Assembly (NCBI RefSeq): GCF_921293095.1
Contig: NC_060257.1
Coordinates: forward strand, 90,385,449 to 90,449,448
DNA from: Ischnura elegans
Lineage: Eukaryota; Arthropoda; Insecta; Odonata; Coenagrionidae
Reading direction: 5' to 3'
DNA: 64,000 nucleotides
A program made the position numbers and the translations under genes. The first letter of the stretch is position 1; each line of letters starts with the position of its first letter. The notes under the pieces were generated by a model that saw only the letters and a program-made list of their open reading frames with translations, had not been told where the DNA came from and made no database searches. Positions 22,622 to 34,849 of the stretch are shown here, piece after piece.

Positions 22622-23545
22622 ACATATGTAAATGTGGTCAAAAATACACAAAATATACATTATGTATATTTCCTGTAATACTTGGGAGGTAGATTTTCGT
22701 GGCGTCTTGCGAAACGTTCATAAACATTTTTTCCAGAAATAATATGTTCACAGCAAACGCCAGATTTCCCTATTTTAATGATCATTCATCCATTCGAATT
22801 TATACCCAGAAAGCTTAAAAATAAATCATATACTGGTCGATGTGAGCAAGGGTAGTAAATATGGCGGCTATTTATGTTAATTTGTAAATGCACGCGAAAT
22901 ACAGACGTATTACATATGTAAAATTCAGTTTCTATCCGCGAAATATACACATGGAAAAATGGTTCACAATACATGAAAAATACAAAACATAGTACTTGCA
23001 CAGATCAAAAGTAAAAGCGAAGTTTGATTTTTTAAACAATATTTTAATGTAACTGTTTAGACAAAAAATTAAATTCTCAATTCCGCGGCTCACTGTCGCT
23101 AGGGAAGTGAGTGGGAGTGATACAGTTATAATCTCATTGACAGTAAACCTCGGCCTCGGCATTTCGTTCGAGACTACGAGAACATGCTGTAGGAGGAACT
23201 CCGGCATCTACGCTAATAAACAAAAGGAAATCCGTTATTAACTAGCTACTGATGTATAGTTAATTTTATATTTGTTTGTATTATTATACTTATTGGAAGA
23301 ATTGACATAGTGTTTTAATCCTCGATAACCGGTGCGTGTGGATGGTGTGCTCTATGTTTTGCTGGAAATGTGCTTCAATCCCACACGTTATTGCGATTCG
23401 TGCAAGCCAGCTCCAGCAGTTTCCTGTCACTGCAGTGATCCATCCAATCCATGGATTATTAAGGTAAGGTATGATTTATCTTTTATTGTATTGTACGCCT
23501 ACATAGACTACATTAATTATGTTATTTGAGTATATTTGGATACAA

Positions 23546-23582
23546 CTATTGGCGCAATGTGGTCAACACATTGCGCCAATAG
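23546..23582. repeat. perfect 16-bp stem-loop in family A
   Basis: CTATTGGCGCAATGTG (23546-23561) pairs with CACATTGCGCCAATAG (23567-23582) across GTCAA. Family A' has only the right arm here (28408-28436 and 43880-43908). The left arm therefore looks like a short inverted templated insertion, similar in kind to the palindrome at the duplication junction. Copy 2 of A: 39017-39053. Confidence 0.85.
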
Positions 23583-24259
23583 AGGTAATTATTTTGTTTA
23601 TGTTTGGCTATTGTTTTCCTTTTTTGTTGAGTTATGTATCGAGGAGACTAGTGTCCATTGAAGTTATATGGTAAAACATAGTAATGTCAATCTTGTACGT
23701 ATAAATTAATAGATTATGCGTCGTATAGTAATTCCGTGCTTCGCGGCTGAAGTTACATTTTTACTTCTCTTAATTAAGAGCAGAAAAAATTGTTTGAAGG
23801 AATGTTTTCGTTCACGTGTAAGTTGTTTTATCGCTGTTTATTACCACAACCTACTGTATTGTAGTTCTTGCATTCCTAGTTATCCTATGCTTTAGTCATA
23901 ACATCTTTGACCGTAGACTTATCAGCGTAGCCTTGTCACTGATAGATTCCTCGAGGTTCCGAGCGGTTTTGCCCTCTACTTCTAATTATTTAACGAACAA
24001 GAAGTATTGGTCGTGTAATATCGGTTCCCTTAAAGCAAAATGTAATATTTCTTTCATCTTGAAATGCAGTCAATCAAGGTGCATTTCGTCATTATTATTA
24101 ACACAAGATAAATACGTAATTTTCATGCGAAAGTTTGTCATTATATGTAAGAAAAAGGTGCGTACGGGCCAAATTAATTAATTATAATTTTCTTTTCATG
24201 CTCTTTCGCGCATACCCAGCAGGCGACGATGTAAATAGCTTGGCCTGGACAAGAGGAGA

Positions 24260-25007
24260 ATGGATTACGGAAAAGACGACGAAGCAAAGCCAGAAGACCA
24301 GGTGGAATTGTTAATACCGAGGTAAGCTTTGAGGGAAATTTTTTTTTACCATAATGGAGAGGTTTCTTAAAGTTAAGCCTGAAATTATCGGTTATGTATG
24401 AAATTTATTTGTTTGAAAATTTGATATCACAAGTTTATATTTTTTCTGTGTGAGTCATCCGCTACTAAATCATGGTAGTAATATATTAGTATCTTGTAAT
24501 AAATAAGCATACCAATGGATTCACGTTTTCCTAGTTAATTTATATTTAAAAGTAGTCATATGATCTTTTCTCATATTTCTCATTCTTCTTAAGAGAAAGG
24601 CTATTAATTTTGTAAAATGAAAGCATTTCCCCAAAATATATGATTTATCAAAGTACAAGGTCAAATCTGTGCTAGCTGGGACCTCGACATAATTGGTAAA
24701 TGAAAAAATTTAAAACTTATGTCTGGAACCTAGCAGAGAAGCCAAACTTTCATTTGCATTCAGAATACAGAATTAGTACTAAAATTACAGACTTCACAGA
24801 TTACTGACTGCCTATATGAATTGAAAAAAAATAAAATTGAAAGGCCTTGAGCTCCTATTCAGATCTTACAAAAAGATATATTTTTGCATGACTTTTAAAC
24901 TTGACGTCTTCTTTTCTCCTTTCAGAAAGTGGCTAATTGTGCAGAGTTGGTTTCCTGAATTCAGGTTTCTTCTTGTGCAATGGGTTACAACGCTTGTTCC
25001 GTGCTAA
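24260..25007 (+). CDS. predicted spliced 47-residue protein carried by family A (copy 1)
   Basis: Exon 24260-24321 starts ATG and ends at a GTAAG donor. Exon 24926-25007 starts after a pyrimidine-rich CTCCTTTCAG acceptor and ends at TAA. Joined, they give 47 residues: an acidic, charged N-terminus (MDYGKDDEAKPEDQVE) and a hydrophobic aromatic C-terminus (KWLIVQSWFPEFRFLL). A non-coding first exon (about 23330-23463, donor GTAAGG) and acceptor at 24219 are likely, with AATAAA at 25172-25177. In family A' (44582-44643, 45221-45302) the first exon is identical and the second differs at three bases (one Trp to Arg), while the intervening intron has indels. No known family is recognised. It might be a captured host fragment. 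Confidence 0.5.
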
Positions 25008-28000
25008 CATTTTTTTCTATTTTCCAACTCAAACCATTGTTTGTACTTGATTTATCTTTGTGCCATTTTTTTTAACTAAGTTTCACCTACTGTTTGCTGG
25101 CCCTTAATGCTTGTTAGCAATATTCATGGCCACACTTGTTATTTGTGTGTATTATTTTATTTTTCTCTTTGAATAAATGTTTTATTATCTGTACGTTCTG
25201 GTTTCCTTATATTTATTCATCCGTTTGATCCATATTGATATTAAGTGGATGTGGGTCAGAAAATCAATATGTATAATTCGTGTACGAGGGCCTGCAGATA
25301 CACATGTATATTACATGTGAGGATTTTCAGATTTCCAATTTGTAATACGCATGTATACATACATCCTGAGGGACTTTTGAGCCACTTTTACGTGAAATAT
25401 ACAGACGTAATACGATTGTATTCCATTGTATACATATGTATAATTCATGTATGGGTATTCAGATTTCCAATTTGTAATACGCACGAATACATACATCCAT
25501 AGGGACTTTTGAACCACTTCTACGTGAAATATACCGATGTAATACGATCGTATTCCATCTTATACATATGTATTTGGTCACGTTTTTTGTGTGTATTATT
25601 GATGTAATACAAATGCCGTGTTATCTGGGATGGTCCATTTCCTGCACATCAAATTTACAATGTGGATGAGACAGGGCTATCAACGGTCCACGTACCACCG
25701 AAAATTGTGGCTCCAAAAGGCATAAAACAGTTGGGAAGTATGACTTCTGGAGAAAGGGGACAGAATGTGACCATGATTGCTGCAATTAACGCTGTTGGGA
25801 ATCACATTCCTCCTATGTTTGTGTTTCCGAGAGTAAATTTCAAGGATTTCATGTTAACTGGAGCTCCAGTAGGTAGCATAGGAGGTGCTAACCCATCCGG
25901 GTGGTCCAATGAGAGTCTATTCTTGAAATTTTTAGATCATTTCATACAACATGCAAAGCCTTCAAAAGAGGAACCAATTCTCATGTTCCTTGACAACCAT
26001 GATAGCCATGTGAATATCCCAGTTATTGAGAAGGCCCGAGCTTCAGGAATAATTATGATCACATTTCCTCCACACACTTCACATAAACTTCAGCCTCTAG
26101 ATCGGACAGTTTTTGGTTCTTTCAAGATGCATTATAATAGGGCAATGAATAACTGGATGTCCTCCAACCCAGGGAAATCTGTGTCAGTGTATGATGTTGC
26201 TCAATTGGTGGGCAGAGCATTTCCTCTTGCTTTTACTACCAGCAACATTCTGAGTGGTTTTAGTGCTACTGGCATCTCGCCACTGAATGAGGACATTTTT
26301 CAGGAAGATGAGTTTCTTTCCTCGTATGTCTCAGACCGTCCCGATCCAGCACTGAATCCAGGAGAAAGGCATGAGCCACTGCAATTGGTGAGTAAACCTT
26401 CAACAAGTGAAGAGCCTACAATCTCACCAGTGATGATCAGACCGTTTCCAAAGGCGCTGCCTAGGAAGAGGACTTCTAAAGGAAGAGCAAAAGGAAAATC
26501 TAGAATTCTAACAGACACACCCAACAAGGAGGAAATTGCAGCACAGAAAACAAGTGGTATCAGTAAGAAGAAAAAGCCCGTTAAACGTAAGTTGATAATA
26601 GACGATAGTGGGGACGAGTGCGAACAGGTGATTTGTCAAGATTCTTCATATAAAGAAGTGAGTGTGCAAGAAATACTTGAACAAGATGCTGAAGACAAAA
26701 TCGAAGAAAATGCCATTGCAGTGGGTATGGGAGAAAAAAGCATGAAATATGTTCTTCCTCTAAAAAGTGTTGTTCGTGCAGTGGGGCAGTTTGTAGCAGT
26801 TACATATGATAACGAATTGTATCCTGGGAAAATAATCAATGTTAATGATGATGGGGCAACCATTAGCTCAATGACAAAATCAAAAAAGTCATGGAAATGG
26901 CCAGAGAAAGAAGACATTTTAATATATCCATGGGAAGATATTTTAGGTGGTATTAACTCTCCAAGGCAAATTTCAAAAAGAGGATTTTTTCATGTACCAG
27001 AATTAAACTCAATGAATTAGGACATAACGTTTGCTAAATGTTCACTTAGTATTTGTATGAGTATAGATGTTTTCATATTAAAAGATTAGATGGACTGCTA
27101 ATACGTTTGCCAGATTTATACAAGCCATGTTCCAAGGTACAACATGAGATGTTCCAAGGTACAAGAAGTCACTGTACCTTGGAACACATGTCATTGATAT
27201 CAAAATTAAATGATTGCATTAAGGATCTGTTTATTATTTATCTGAATGGCATTTAGAAAACATATACAATAGTGGTACCAAAGAATGGAAACAGGCAGAA
27301 CCTCCGACCTCTCCTTTAAAGTATCAAAATGATTAAAAAACCAAAATCTGTTCCAAGGTACAACACCTTCCCCTATTATTGGATATATTTCCTTTGTATT
27401 CATACATATGTAAAAGTGGTACGTGTTACACGATAAATACATTTGTATTTTTGAAATTTGAATACTTATGTAAATGTGGTCAAAAATACAAATGTAAATA
27501 TCGTGTAACACTTGCTACTTTTACATATGTATGAATACAGAGGAAATACATATGTAAATGTGGTCAAAAATACACAAAATATACATTATGTATATTTCCT
27601 GTAATTTTTGAGAGGTGGATTTTCGTGGCGTCTAGTGAAATGTTCAGAAACATTTCTGCAGAAATAATATGTTCACTGCAAACGCCAGATTTCCTCATTT
27701 CAATGATCATTCATCCATTCGAATTTATACCCAGGAAGCTTAAAAATAAATCATATACTGATCGATGTGAGCAAGGGTAGTATGGCGACCATATTTATGT
27801 TAATTTGTAAATGCACGCGAAATACAGACGTATTACATATGTAAACTTCAGTTTCCATCCGCGAAATATACACATGGAAAATGGTTCACAATACATGAAA
27901 AATACAAAAAATAGTTCTTGCACAGCGCAAAAGTAAAAGCGAAGTTTAATTTTTTAAACAATATTTTAAATTAACTGTTTAAACAAAAAAATTAAATTCT

Positions 28001-28712
28001 CAATTCTGTCGCAACAAGCTAGGGAAGTGAGTGGGAGTGATAATCTCGTTAACAGTTAGCTCGGCATTTCGTTCGAGACTACGAGAACGTCAAGAACGTG
28101 CTGTAGGAGGAACTCCGGCTACTGATGTATAGTTCATTTTATATTTGTTTGTATTATTATACGTATTGGAAGAATTGACATAGTGTTTTAATCCTCGATA
28201 ACCGGTGCGTGTGGATGGTGTGCTCAAACCGAAGCTATGTTTTGCTGGAAATGTGCTTCAATCCCGCACGTTATTGCGATTCGTGCAAGCCAGCTCCAAC
28301 AGTTTCCTGTCACTGGATAATTAAGGTAAGGTATGATTTATCTTTTATTATATTGTACGCATACATAGACTACATTAATTATGTTATTTGAGTATATTTG
28401 GATACAACTACCACATTGACCACATTGCGCCAATAGAGGTAATTATTTTGTTTATGTTTGGCTATTGTTTTCCTTTTTTGTTGAGTTATGTATCGAGGAG
28501 ACTGGTGTCCATTGAAGTTATATGGTAAAACATAGTAATGTCAATCTTGTACGTATAAATTAATAGATTATGCGTCGTATAGTAATTCCGTGCTTCGCGG
28601 CTGAAGTTACATTTTTTCTTCTCTTAATTAAGAGCAGAAAAAATTGTTTAAAGGAATGTTTTCGTTCACGTGTAAGTTGTTTTATCGCTGTTTATTACCA
28701 CAACCTACTGTA

Positions 28713-28746
28713 CACAAGTTTTGTCTGCTAGCAGACAAAACTTGTG
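28713..28746. repeat. perfect 34-bp palindrome at the duplication junction
   Basis: The left arm CACAAGTTTTGTCTGCT (28713-28729) is the exact reverse complement of the right arm AGCAGACAAAACTTGTG (28730-28746). The right arm is ordinary copy-2 sequence, also present at 6991-7007. Most of the left arm belongs to neither flank; it looks like a short inverted copy of the first bases of copy 2 added at the join. Confidence 0.9.
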
Positions 28747-29799
28747 ATGGCGGGAAAATATATTGGTGACGGAAAATGAATGAATGAATTCCACCATCTC
28801 AAAGATAAGTATGATGATCATTTGAGAATAATAAACAATAATTTGATCTATATATGTCTTACATAAGTTTAATTAAGCTCGTAATGTCGGAAATATAATA
28901 TTATCTTCGTCAAACGTAATGATTGATATAACTCATGAGCAAAGAACGATAGCAAGAGGAGGCTAGTAGATTTTCTAGAGTAATTGTCCCTATCAAAAAA
29001 ATTAGAAATGGAGAATGTTAGCTATTTAACTAAAATGTTATATTGCTTAGATTCTAAGCAGATTTATTTCATTAGCTTACATGGATAGCGGGCGTATTAT
29101 ATACCAAATTTCCTTTAACGTTCATGTGGCGTTAATTTCATTCCATTAATTGAAATTCAGTACCGCAAAATAACTATAGAATCGGCAGATTTATAATGCG
29201 GTGTTAAAATTTTTTACGGCTTTACCTGCGTGATATGGATTTAAGTTGTATATGTATCTCAATCCAGAAATGCGAAATGAAGTATAAGTGGTATAACTGC
29301 CGGCACTGTAGCAGTTCGGGAGAGGTAATGAGGAACTTGCATGGGTCTTGGGGGGTGAGGGAGTTTTTCCCGCGCTTTAAAATTCGTTATATTTATCATT
29401 AAATATCTCGCGAAGGAAAACTCAGATTTACATGCGGTTTTCTTTGTTGTATTCAGAAAATAATTTTCTGTCCGCCTATGAAATAAAAAAAATTCATGCA
29501 AGTTCCTCATTATTAAGTAGCGATAGTTCCATTATTTTCTTTCAATTAATACTTACTAGTGCTTATATAAATACAAAATGATATAGACGAATATTTATCA
29601 TCCTTCTTCAATAATAATGTGGCGAAGGTCAGTTCAAAAGCTACAGGTCATTTGAACATTCAACTTTTGCCGCCGATAGGTCCACCATTTGTAAACACAC
29701 CAGCGCAGATGCGTTCCAATCGTCTGTTTCAGTGTGCGCTAGTGTGTTTCAATCTGCTGCGATGTGAGCTAGTCTGCGCAAGGTGATTGGAAAGCACCC
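28730..29799. mobile_element. right part of the GGGTGCTTTCCAATC element (copy 2)
   Basis: It matches 6991-8060 base for base as far as I compared, at an offset of 21739. The left terminus is missing because the duplication starts within the element. The right terminus and its flank (GCACCC then ATAGGG) are intact. Confidence 0.85.
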
Positions 29800-29959
29800 A
29801 TAGGGTCAATTGACGGTGCATCGGCTATCTCTCGTAATAGCGGGGGTGTCGCTATAGCCCATACTCGCTTTAACGAGGTTCCACTGTCTATATTTTGATA
29901 GATAGGTATGCCTCAACTCTTGACTTCTCTGCTGCTGTTAACATCCAAGCCTTGCTCTC

Positions 29960-30197
29960 CAGTGGCGTAGCCATTGGGGGGGTTCTGGACCCCCCCCCCC
30001 CCCCCGAAATACAAAGGCACAATTATTTTTCTCCATAAAAGATAACAAAATATTGCAAAATTTTTTTAACAAATGAATTTTTTTCGATTATGAAGGCGTT
30101 AAAATTAGTTTAAAACCCTCTACTTAGTACCCTGTTTTTCCAATATTTCTCCCCTGATTTTGGACCCCCCCATACAAAATTCCTGGCTACGCCACTG
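29960..30197. mobile_element. hAT-like MITE, CAGTGGCGTAGCCA ends (copy 2)
   Basis: Duplicated counterpart of 8221-8458, with the same ends, C-runs and flanks. Confidence 0.78.
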
Positions 30198-31544
30198 CCG
30201 CTCCTGCAGAGAACAATGCTTTAAATGTAGGAGGGAAGACAAAGGGAAGAGATGGAAATAATACCTGGAAGAATTATGCAATGGAAGCAAACTCAGAACA
30301 AAAATTGTCAAACAGGAAAGTGAAATGGAAAATGACGTGAGAGTGAGCACATTAAGATCAGAATTTGATGCTGCAATATGAGCCCTGCTAAGGAATAATG
30401 CTTCAGGAACAGCTGATATTCCAGCAGAGCTCATCAAAAATGCAGGAGAGAGGACTTTGAATCGACTGAACAAAACCATCAGTGAAATGAACTCAACTGG
30501 AGATTTGCCAAAAGACTTTGAGATTAATATCATCATTACTATGCCTAAAACAAAGAGAGCAGAGAAGTATGAAGATTTTAGTACCATGAGTTTGACGATG
30601 CATACATTGAAGATACTGACAAGAACCATCTATAGGGGAATAGAACATAGAGCAGAAGAATTCCTGGATGAGGACCAATTCTGATGTAGGAAAAGCAAGT
30701 ATAAAAGAAGCAATTCTGGCTCTTAGGCTGCTTATAGAGAAGAGAATGGAGAAAAACAAACCGACTTTCACAGCATTTGTCGATTTAGAGAAGGCGCTTG
30801 ACAATGTGGAATGGAATTCAATGCTTAGAATCCGGAAAGAAATCGGAGTGCTCTACAATGATCGTAGAATTGTTCATATTTTGTATAAAATCCAAGTAGC
30901 AGTGATCAAATGTGGACCCAATGATGCAGAAGCAAGAATAGGAAAAGAAGTGAGACAAGGGATCACTTTCCCCCATAACTTTTAATTTTTGCATCGAAAA
31001 AGCCAATCACTGAAATCAAGGAGAAAGCTTTGGGTGTCAATGTCAACGGAGAAAAAATTAGTACGCTGGGATTTGCTGGCGAAATAGCACTTGTAGCCAA
31101 GACAGAGAAGGATTTAAAGAAGACTATGGCAAATATGGAAAGGACAATGGCAAGATATCAGCTGAAAACCAACATTTGAAGAAATTGGAGAAGAAAAAAA
31201 CCAACTTTTATAGCATTTGTTGACTTGGAGAGGGCCTTTGATAACTTGGAATGGAATTCAATCTTAAGAATTCTGAAAGAATTGGATTGTTCACAATGAT
31301 CGTAGAAATGAGTACAGTTTTTATAAACGTAGCTGCGATAAAATCAGCACCCAACTATGAAGAAGCAAGAAAAGGAATGAGACAAGGGTGTGCACTGTTC
31401 CCAGTAATTTTTCATGCAATTTGCTAACAACATTACCATCATAGCTGAGAGTGAAAATGATAGGAAAAAGACTATGACAAATATGGAAAGGACAATGGCC
31501 AGATATCAGCAGAAAATTGACAAAAGGAAGACAAAGATACTATG

Positions 31545-31741
31545 AGGGGCGGATCCAGGATTTTTTTCTGGGAGGGGCACAAGCAAGGCCGTATCCAGGA
31601 TTTTGTTCTGGGTGGGGCACAAGGATACCTCGTAATACAAAACGAACGCAATGATATTAGGACCGTATTAAAAATCTTGCATATTTTTGAGGGTCTGGGG
31701 GGGGGGCACGTGCCCCCGTGCCCCCCCTGGATCCGCCTATG
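31545..31741. mobile_element. hAT-like MITE with GGCGGATCCAGG ends (copy 2)
   Basis: Duplicated counterpart of 9806-10002, with the same GATACTATG flanks. Confidence 0.85.
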
Positions 31742-32114
31742 GATACTATGTAATATAAAGCAAAAGAGAGGAGCCTAGGACAAAGATGAAACTAGGGAAA
31801 CAAAAGCTTAAAAGTGTGCAAGAGTTTGTTACCTAGACACCAAATAACCATTTCTGGTTAAGAAAGAAATATGTAGTCAGTAGAATAGCTAAGGCGCAAA
31901 AAGCTTTCCGCAAAAAGAAGAATCTCTTCATAACTGACTACAAAAGTATAGAATTATGAAAAAAATTCAGCAGATGATACATATGGAGCATGTTTCTATA
32001 TGATAGCGAGGATAGGAGATAGGAGGTCTACATCAGCAGAGAAGTCTTGAGTGGAAAAATACACAGAGGAAAATTCATTTGCCTTGACTAGGATTTCCAC
32101 TGAGGAAAATGATG

Positions 32115-32284
32115 CCTTGGTAGCTCAACTGGGTTAAGCACTCGACTGGAAATTGGGGGATCCGGTTTCGTTTCCTAGTCGAAGGGAATGAATTTTTTCT
32201 CTGTGTATTTTTGGCACAATTTGTGCATTGCAGGTGACTCCATAAAGATATCACCATGGCTACTCCTGGCAGGAGCGCAGATAA
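32115..32284 (+). repeat. tRNA-derived SINE in LINE relic (copy 2)
   Basis: Duplicated counterpart of 10376-10545. The inverted tail fragment recurs at 32058-32092. Confidence 0.65.
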
Positions 32285-32321
32285 GAATTAAGGCTAGGGG
32301 AGGTTTCAGGTGCAACTAATA

Positions 32322-32580
32322 CTGGGGTGCCTGGGGGTGTGGTATACCCACCGGGGTAAGCGGTTGGTGCAGGAGCCCTCCACCAGAAAAAAATTTAAGA
32401 TAAATCGCTCTAAATGTTGAGTTTTACGGCCTTATGAAGGATATTTTGTTAGTCCTCACACTATTCTATAAGCAATATTAATCCAATTAAGTAAAATAGA
32501 TTTAACTTAAAAATTTCTCTGAGCTCTGGGGGGGAGGGGGAGGTTTAACCCCCAAAACCCCCCCCCTTGCTGCACCACTG
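32322..32580. mobile_element. hAT-like MITE remnant, CAGTGGTGCAGC end (copy 2)
   Basis: Duplicated counterpart of 10583-10841. Confidence 0.55.
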
Positions 32581-33361
32581 AGTCCCGGTATACTTCAAAA
32601 AGAGTGGAGGCATTCAAAATGTGGTGCTACCAAAGAATGACGAAGATTAAAAGGATTGACTGAGTACACAATGAGAAAGGGCTGAGAAGAGTGGGAGGAG
32701 CGACAAGTCTTCTAAAAATCTTGGTCAGAGGACGGGACAGGCCACATTATGATGAGACATGATGGCCTGATGGAAAAAATCGTAATTCCTTGTCTTATGC
32801 TATCAGTTCTTTATCTACAATAGATGATGCCCTGCTATAATGCAATCATTACATTATTATTCATCATTTCAGCAGCAGTGTAAGAGAGAAAGCCTGCCCC
32901 TGGAAAAGATGTAGAAGTGACTGTGAGAAATTGGATTAGGCATGCTGAGGAGCGCTTGCAGGGGAAGAAGAAAAATAAGTAATATGTAATTTCCTGTGTT
33001 AGCTTCTTGTACTAAGTAGTCTAATCAATAATTATAATGAAATTGATGCCTTATTTATTTAAATTCTTGTCCGGACCTGGTATTTATTGGTAATAAACAA
33101 AATTCAGTCCTAATCCTTAATGCGTGTCCTGAAGGTGTCCGGAGCAGACACCTTCAGGAGGTCCGTAGGCAGTATTTTTTACTGACATGCAGACATGCAG
33201 TGGGCATCCTCTGGCATAAATATCCTCTGGCATGGGGATGGCCTACGGATGTCCGTAGGCCACTTGGCGGACAGTCACCAGACATCCCAAAGATGTCCGT
33301 GTGTGGGGTAGAAGGGAAGAAGGGCAAGGGATGGCCCCGAATGAATTACATAGGGTAGGTT

Positions 33362-33621
33362 CAGTGGTGCGGACTCCATGGGGCCTGAGGGGGCCCGAGC
33401 CTCCTCAAAAATTGGTTATGGGAGCGACGAAAAAGTGTGTCAGGCTTGTCGATTTTCCCCGGAACGTCCAGATATCAAGATTTGTGTTATCAGGGTTCTA
33501 ATGGTGATCATATGACTCTTCTAAAATGCTTAAAAAACTAAAAACTCACTATGTATAAAATTTCCTTGGGCAGAACCCCGGTTTGGGCCCCCCCAATATT
33601 TTCTGTAAGCCGGCACCCCTG
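33362..33621. mobile_element. hAT-like MITE, CAGTGGTGCGG ends (copy 2)
   Basis: Duplicated counterpart of 11623-11882 with the same 8-bp flanks. Confidence 0.85.
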
Positions 33622-34099
33622 GGCAGGTTATAAAAGAACGTAAGAGAAAAGAAATATGACACTGTGAAAAGGTTAGCAGATAGGAGAGCAGAATTGAGCA
33701 GCTGCACATATAATCAATCATTAAGATATTGTTGACATATGGTGATGAGACATTTTTACTCTTCCATTTATACAATAGGCAGTACTAATTTGTACATATT
33801 TTAACCGTGTTTTATTGAGAGAATATACTTGGATAGTTTTCCTTTGGTGATTACAGCTGTTGGTTTCTTGTGGGCTGTGGGCTTAAGTAATGGGAGTTAA
33901 ATTAATAATATTGTCAAACAATTAACACCACAACCACTCATCATTACGAATTACATTTGCAAGCTTTACACAAACAAATCAAAAAAGAAAGAATGAGAAA
34001 CAATAATATTTCAGCCTACAGTAAAGAATGAATGCCTACTGTTCTACAAATATTATTCAATTTTTTAAGCAAAACCAGAGCATGGCAGAGTAATAATGA

Positions 34100-34737
34100 C
34101 CCAGATAGCACGCAAGCTGACGTCCAGCTTAACTTTCTCTTGTCACGTCAAGCTTGACATTTTCTAGCTTCATTTAGGTTTGGATTGTCAAGCATGATCC
34201 AATACAAAGTTGAATCAAGCTTGCCAATCTTGCAAGAGCTACAAGGATAATGAGATGTTATGATTCTTTTGCAAATAAATTGTACTGTTTAAAGGAAACT
34301 TGGTTCACTCATTTTATCCTTTTCAAACTTGATAATTGTTATTCAAACTAAATGGACATGTATGATATGATTCGAGCTTAATTGTCTAGTCATGTTAATG
34401 TTCATCTTCATTCATATGACCTTTACAAGAACTTGACTGAATACTAGAACCTAATTCCATTTCCAGTAATAGAACATTAGTGCACTAATTTCTGACAGTA
34501 AGATTGATGTGAATAATATACAAGCTGGCATTGGCAGGCTTGATTCAACAACCTTTAATTTTTAGGCTTGATTCCAGCTTGAGTTGGTAGGCTTGAACCG
34601 ATCTTAGTATCCTAATTGTGGCAAGCTTGCATGGTGGGAACTTGTTTGTATGATTCAAGCTTCCTTTATTCAAGCCTGACTGACCTGATAGGTCAAGTGG
34701 GAATCAAGCTTGATTCCAGCTTGCCTTATTATCTGGG
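34100..34737. mobile_element. MITE with CCCAGATA ends and AAGCTT words (copy 2)
   Basis: Duplicated counterpart of 12361-12998. Confidence 0.83.
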
Positions 34738-34849
34738 GAGATGGTTTTCTCTTACCTTTTATAAAATCATCCTTAACTAAGGTGGCTGAACCCCGATGAC
34801 GAATAGTTTTCTCTTGAGACCACCTATAGGCACCAAACAGTCAGAACTG

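Larger units (their letters stand above)
22326..25629 (+). mobile_element. family-A DNA element inside the pogo transposase (copy 1)
   Basis: It has inverted ends CCCCAACAACAC (22326) and GTGTTATCTGGG (25629), with AT duplicated at 22324-22325 and 25630-25631. Both ends are packed with TACATATGTA and related words. A 76-bp-arm hairpin lies at 22441-22621 and a 16-bp perfect stem at 23546-23582. A spliced transcription unit is predicted at about 23330-25180. No transposase is seen, so it is probably mobilised in trans. Confidence 0.93.
21798..27020 (+). pseudogene. pogo-family transposase, split by an inserted element (copy 1)
   Basis: The start at 21798 (MPRSKEGKKRSAV) follows a likely splice acceptor (TTTTAG). 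The first part (21798-22325, 176 codons) has a psq-type helix-turn-helix (VINGEMSLRQACADFTVK ... LHRHIE) and then a CENP-B/Tc5-like second DNA-binding region up to VKTVLEKH. A family-A element with an AT duplication then intervenes. The second part (25632-27020) starts exactly in frame with a GPFPAHQIYNVDETG-like junction block and holds the DDE_1 catalytic core. The three Asp lie in NVDETGLS, FLDNHDSH and QPLDRTVFG. A Lys-rich tail follows. Neither half has a stop or frameshift; apart from the insertion the 638-residue frame is intact. It would cut and paste the element at TA sites. Confidence 0.93.
21285..27373 (+). mobile_element. pogo/Tigger-like DNA transposon, interrupted (copy 1)
   Basis: Inverted termini start GGGGAAGGTGTTGTACCTTG (21285) and end at 27373 with the exact inverse. 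TA is duplicated at 21283-21284 and 27374-27375. It encodes a pogo-type transposase split by a family-A element (22326-25629). Without that insertion it is about 2.8 kb. The word GTTCCAAGGTAC recurs at both ends as likely transposase binding sites. Confidence 0.95.
6988..28712. repeat. tandem segmental duplication, copy 1 (21.7 kb)
   Basis: Bases 6988-13864 recur at 28727-35603 (offset 21739). Bases 20134-28712 recur at 35604-44184 (offset 15470-15472). Copy 1 additionally contains a 6267-bp transposon (13865-20131). The differences I found by eye are few: one base in a C-run near 20605, two substitutions near 28217-28222 and a one-base indel near 28672. Identity is therefore extremely high. 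Confidence 0.93.
21180..28712. mobile_element. family-A' element, 3'-truncated at the duplication junction, hosting pogo (copy 1)
   Basis: The left end CCCCAACAGCACACATTTGG at 21180 follows TA (21178-21179). After 105 bp the pogo element intervenes, and A' resumes at 27374. It tracks the intact family-A element (22326-25629) base by base with scattered differences. It stops abruptly at 28712, where the junction palindrome begins. Copy 2 retains the whole right half. Confidence 0.9.
30198..32989 (+). pseudogene. decayed non-LTR (LINE) reverse transcriptase, copy 2
   Basis: Counterpart of 8459-11250 at offset 21739. It has the same frameshifts and the same duplicated palm motif (30668-30985 and about 31170-31410), so the decay predates the duplication. 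Confidence 0.82.

Noticed and set aside
25245-25502. 85-codon ORF with repeated ICNTH phrases, also in copy 2 and A'
   Set aside because: It is a translation of the TACATATGTA-type subterminal repeats near the right end of family A, and the opposite strand is open too.
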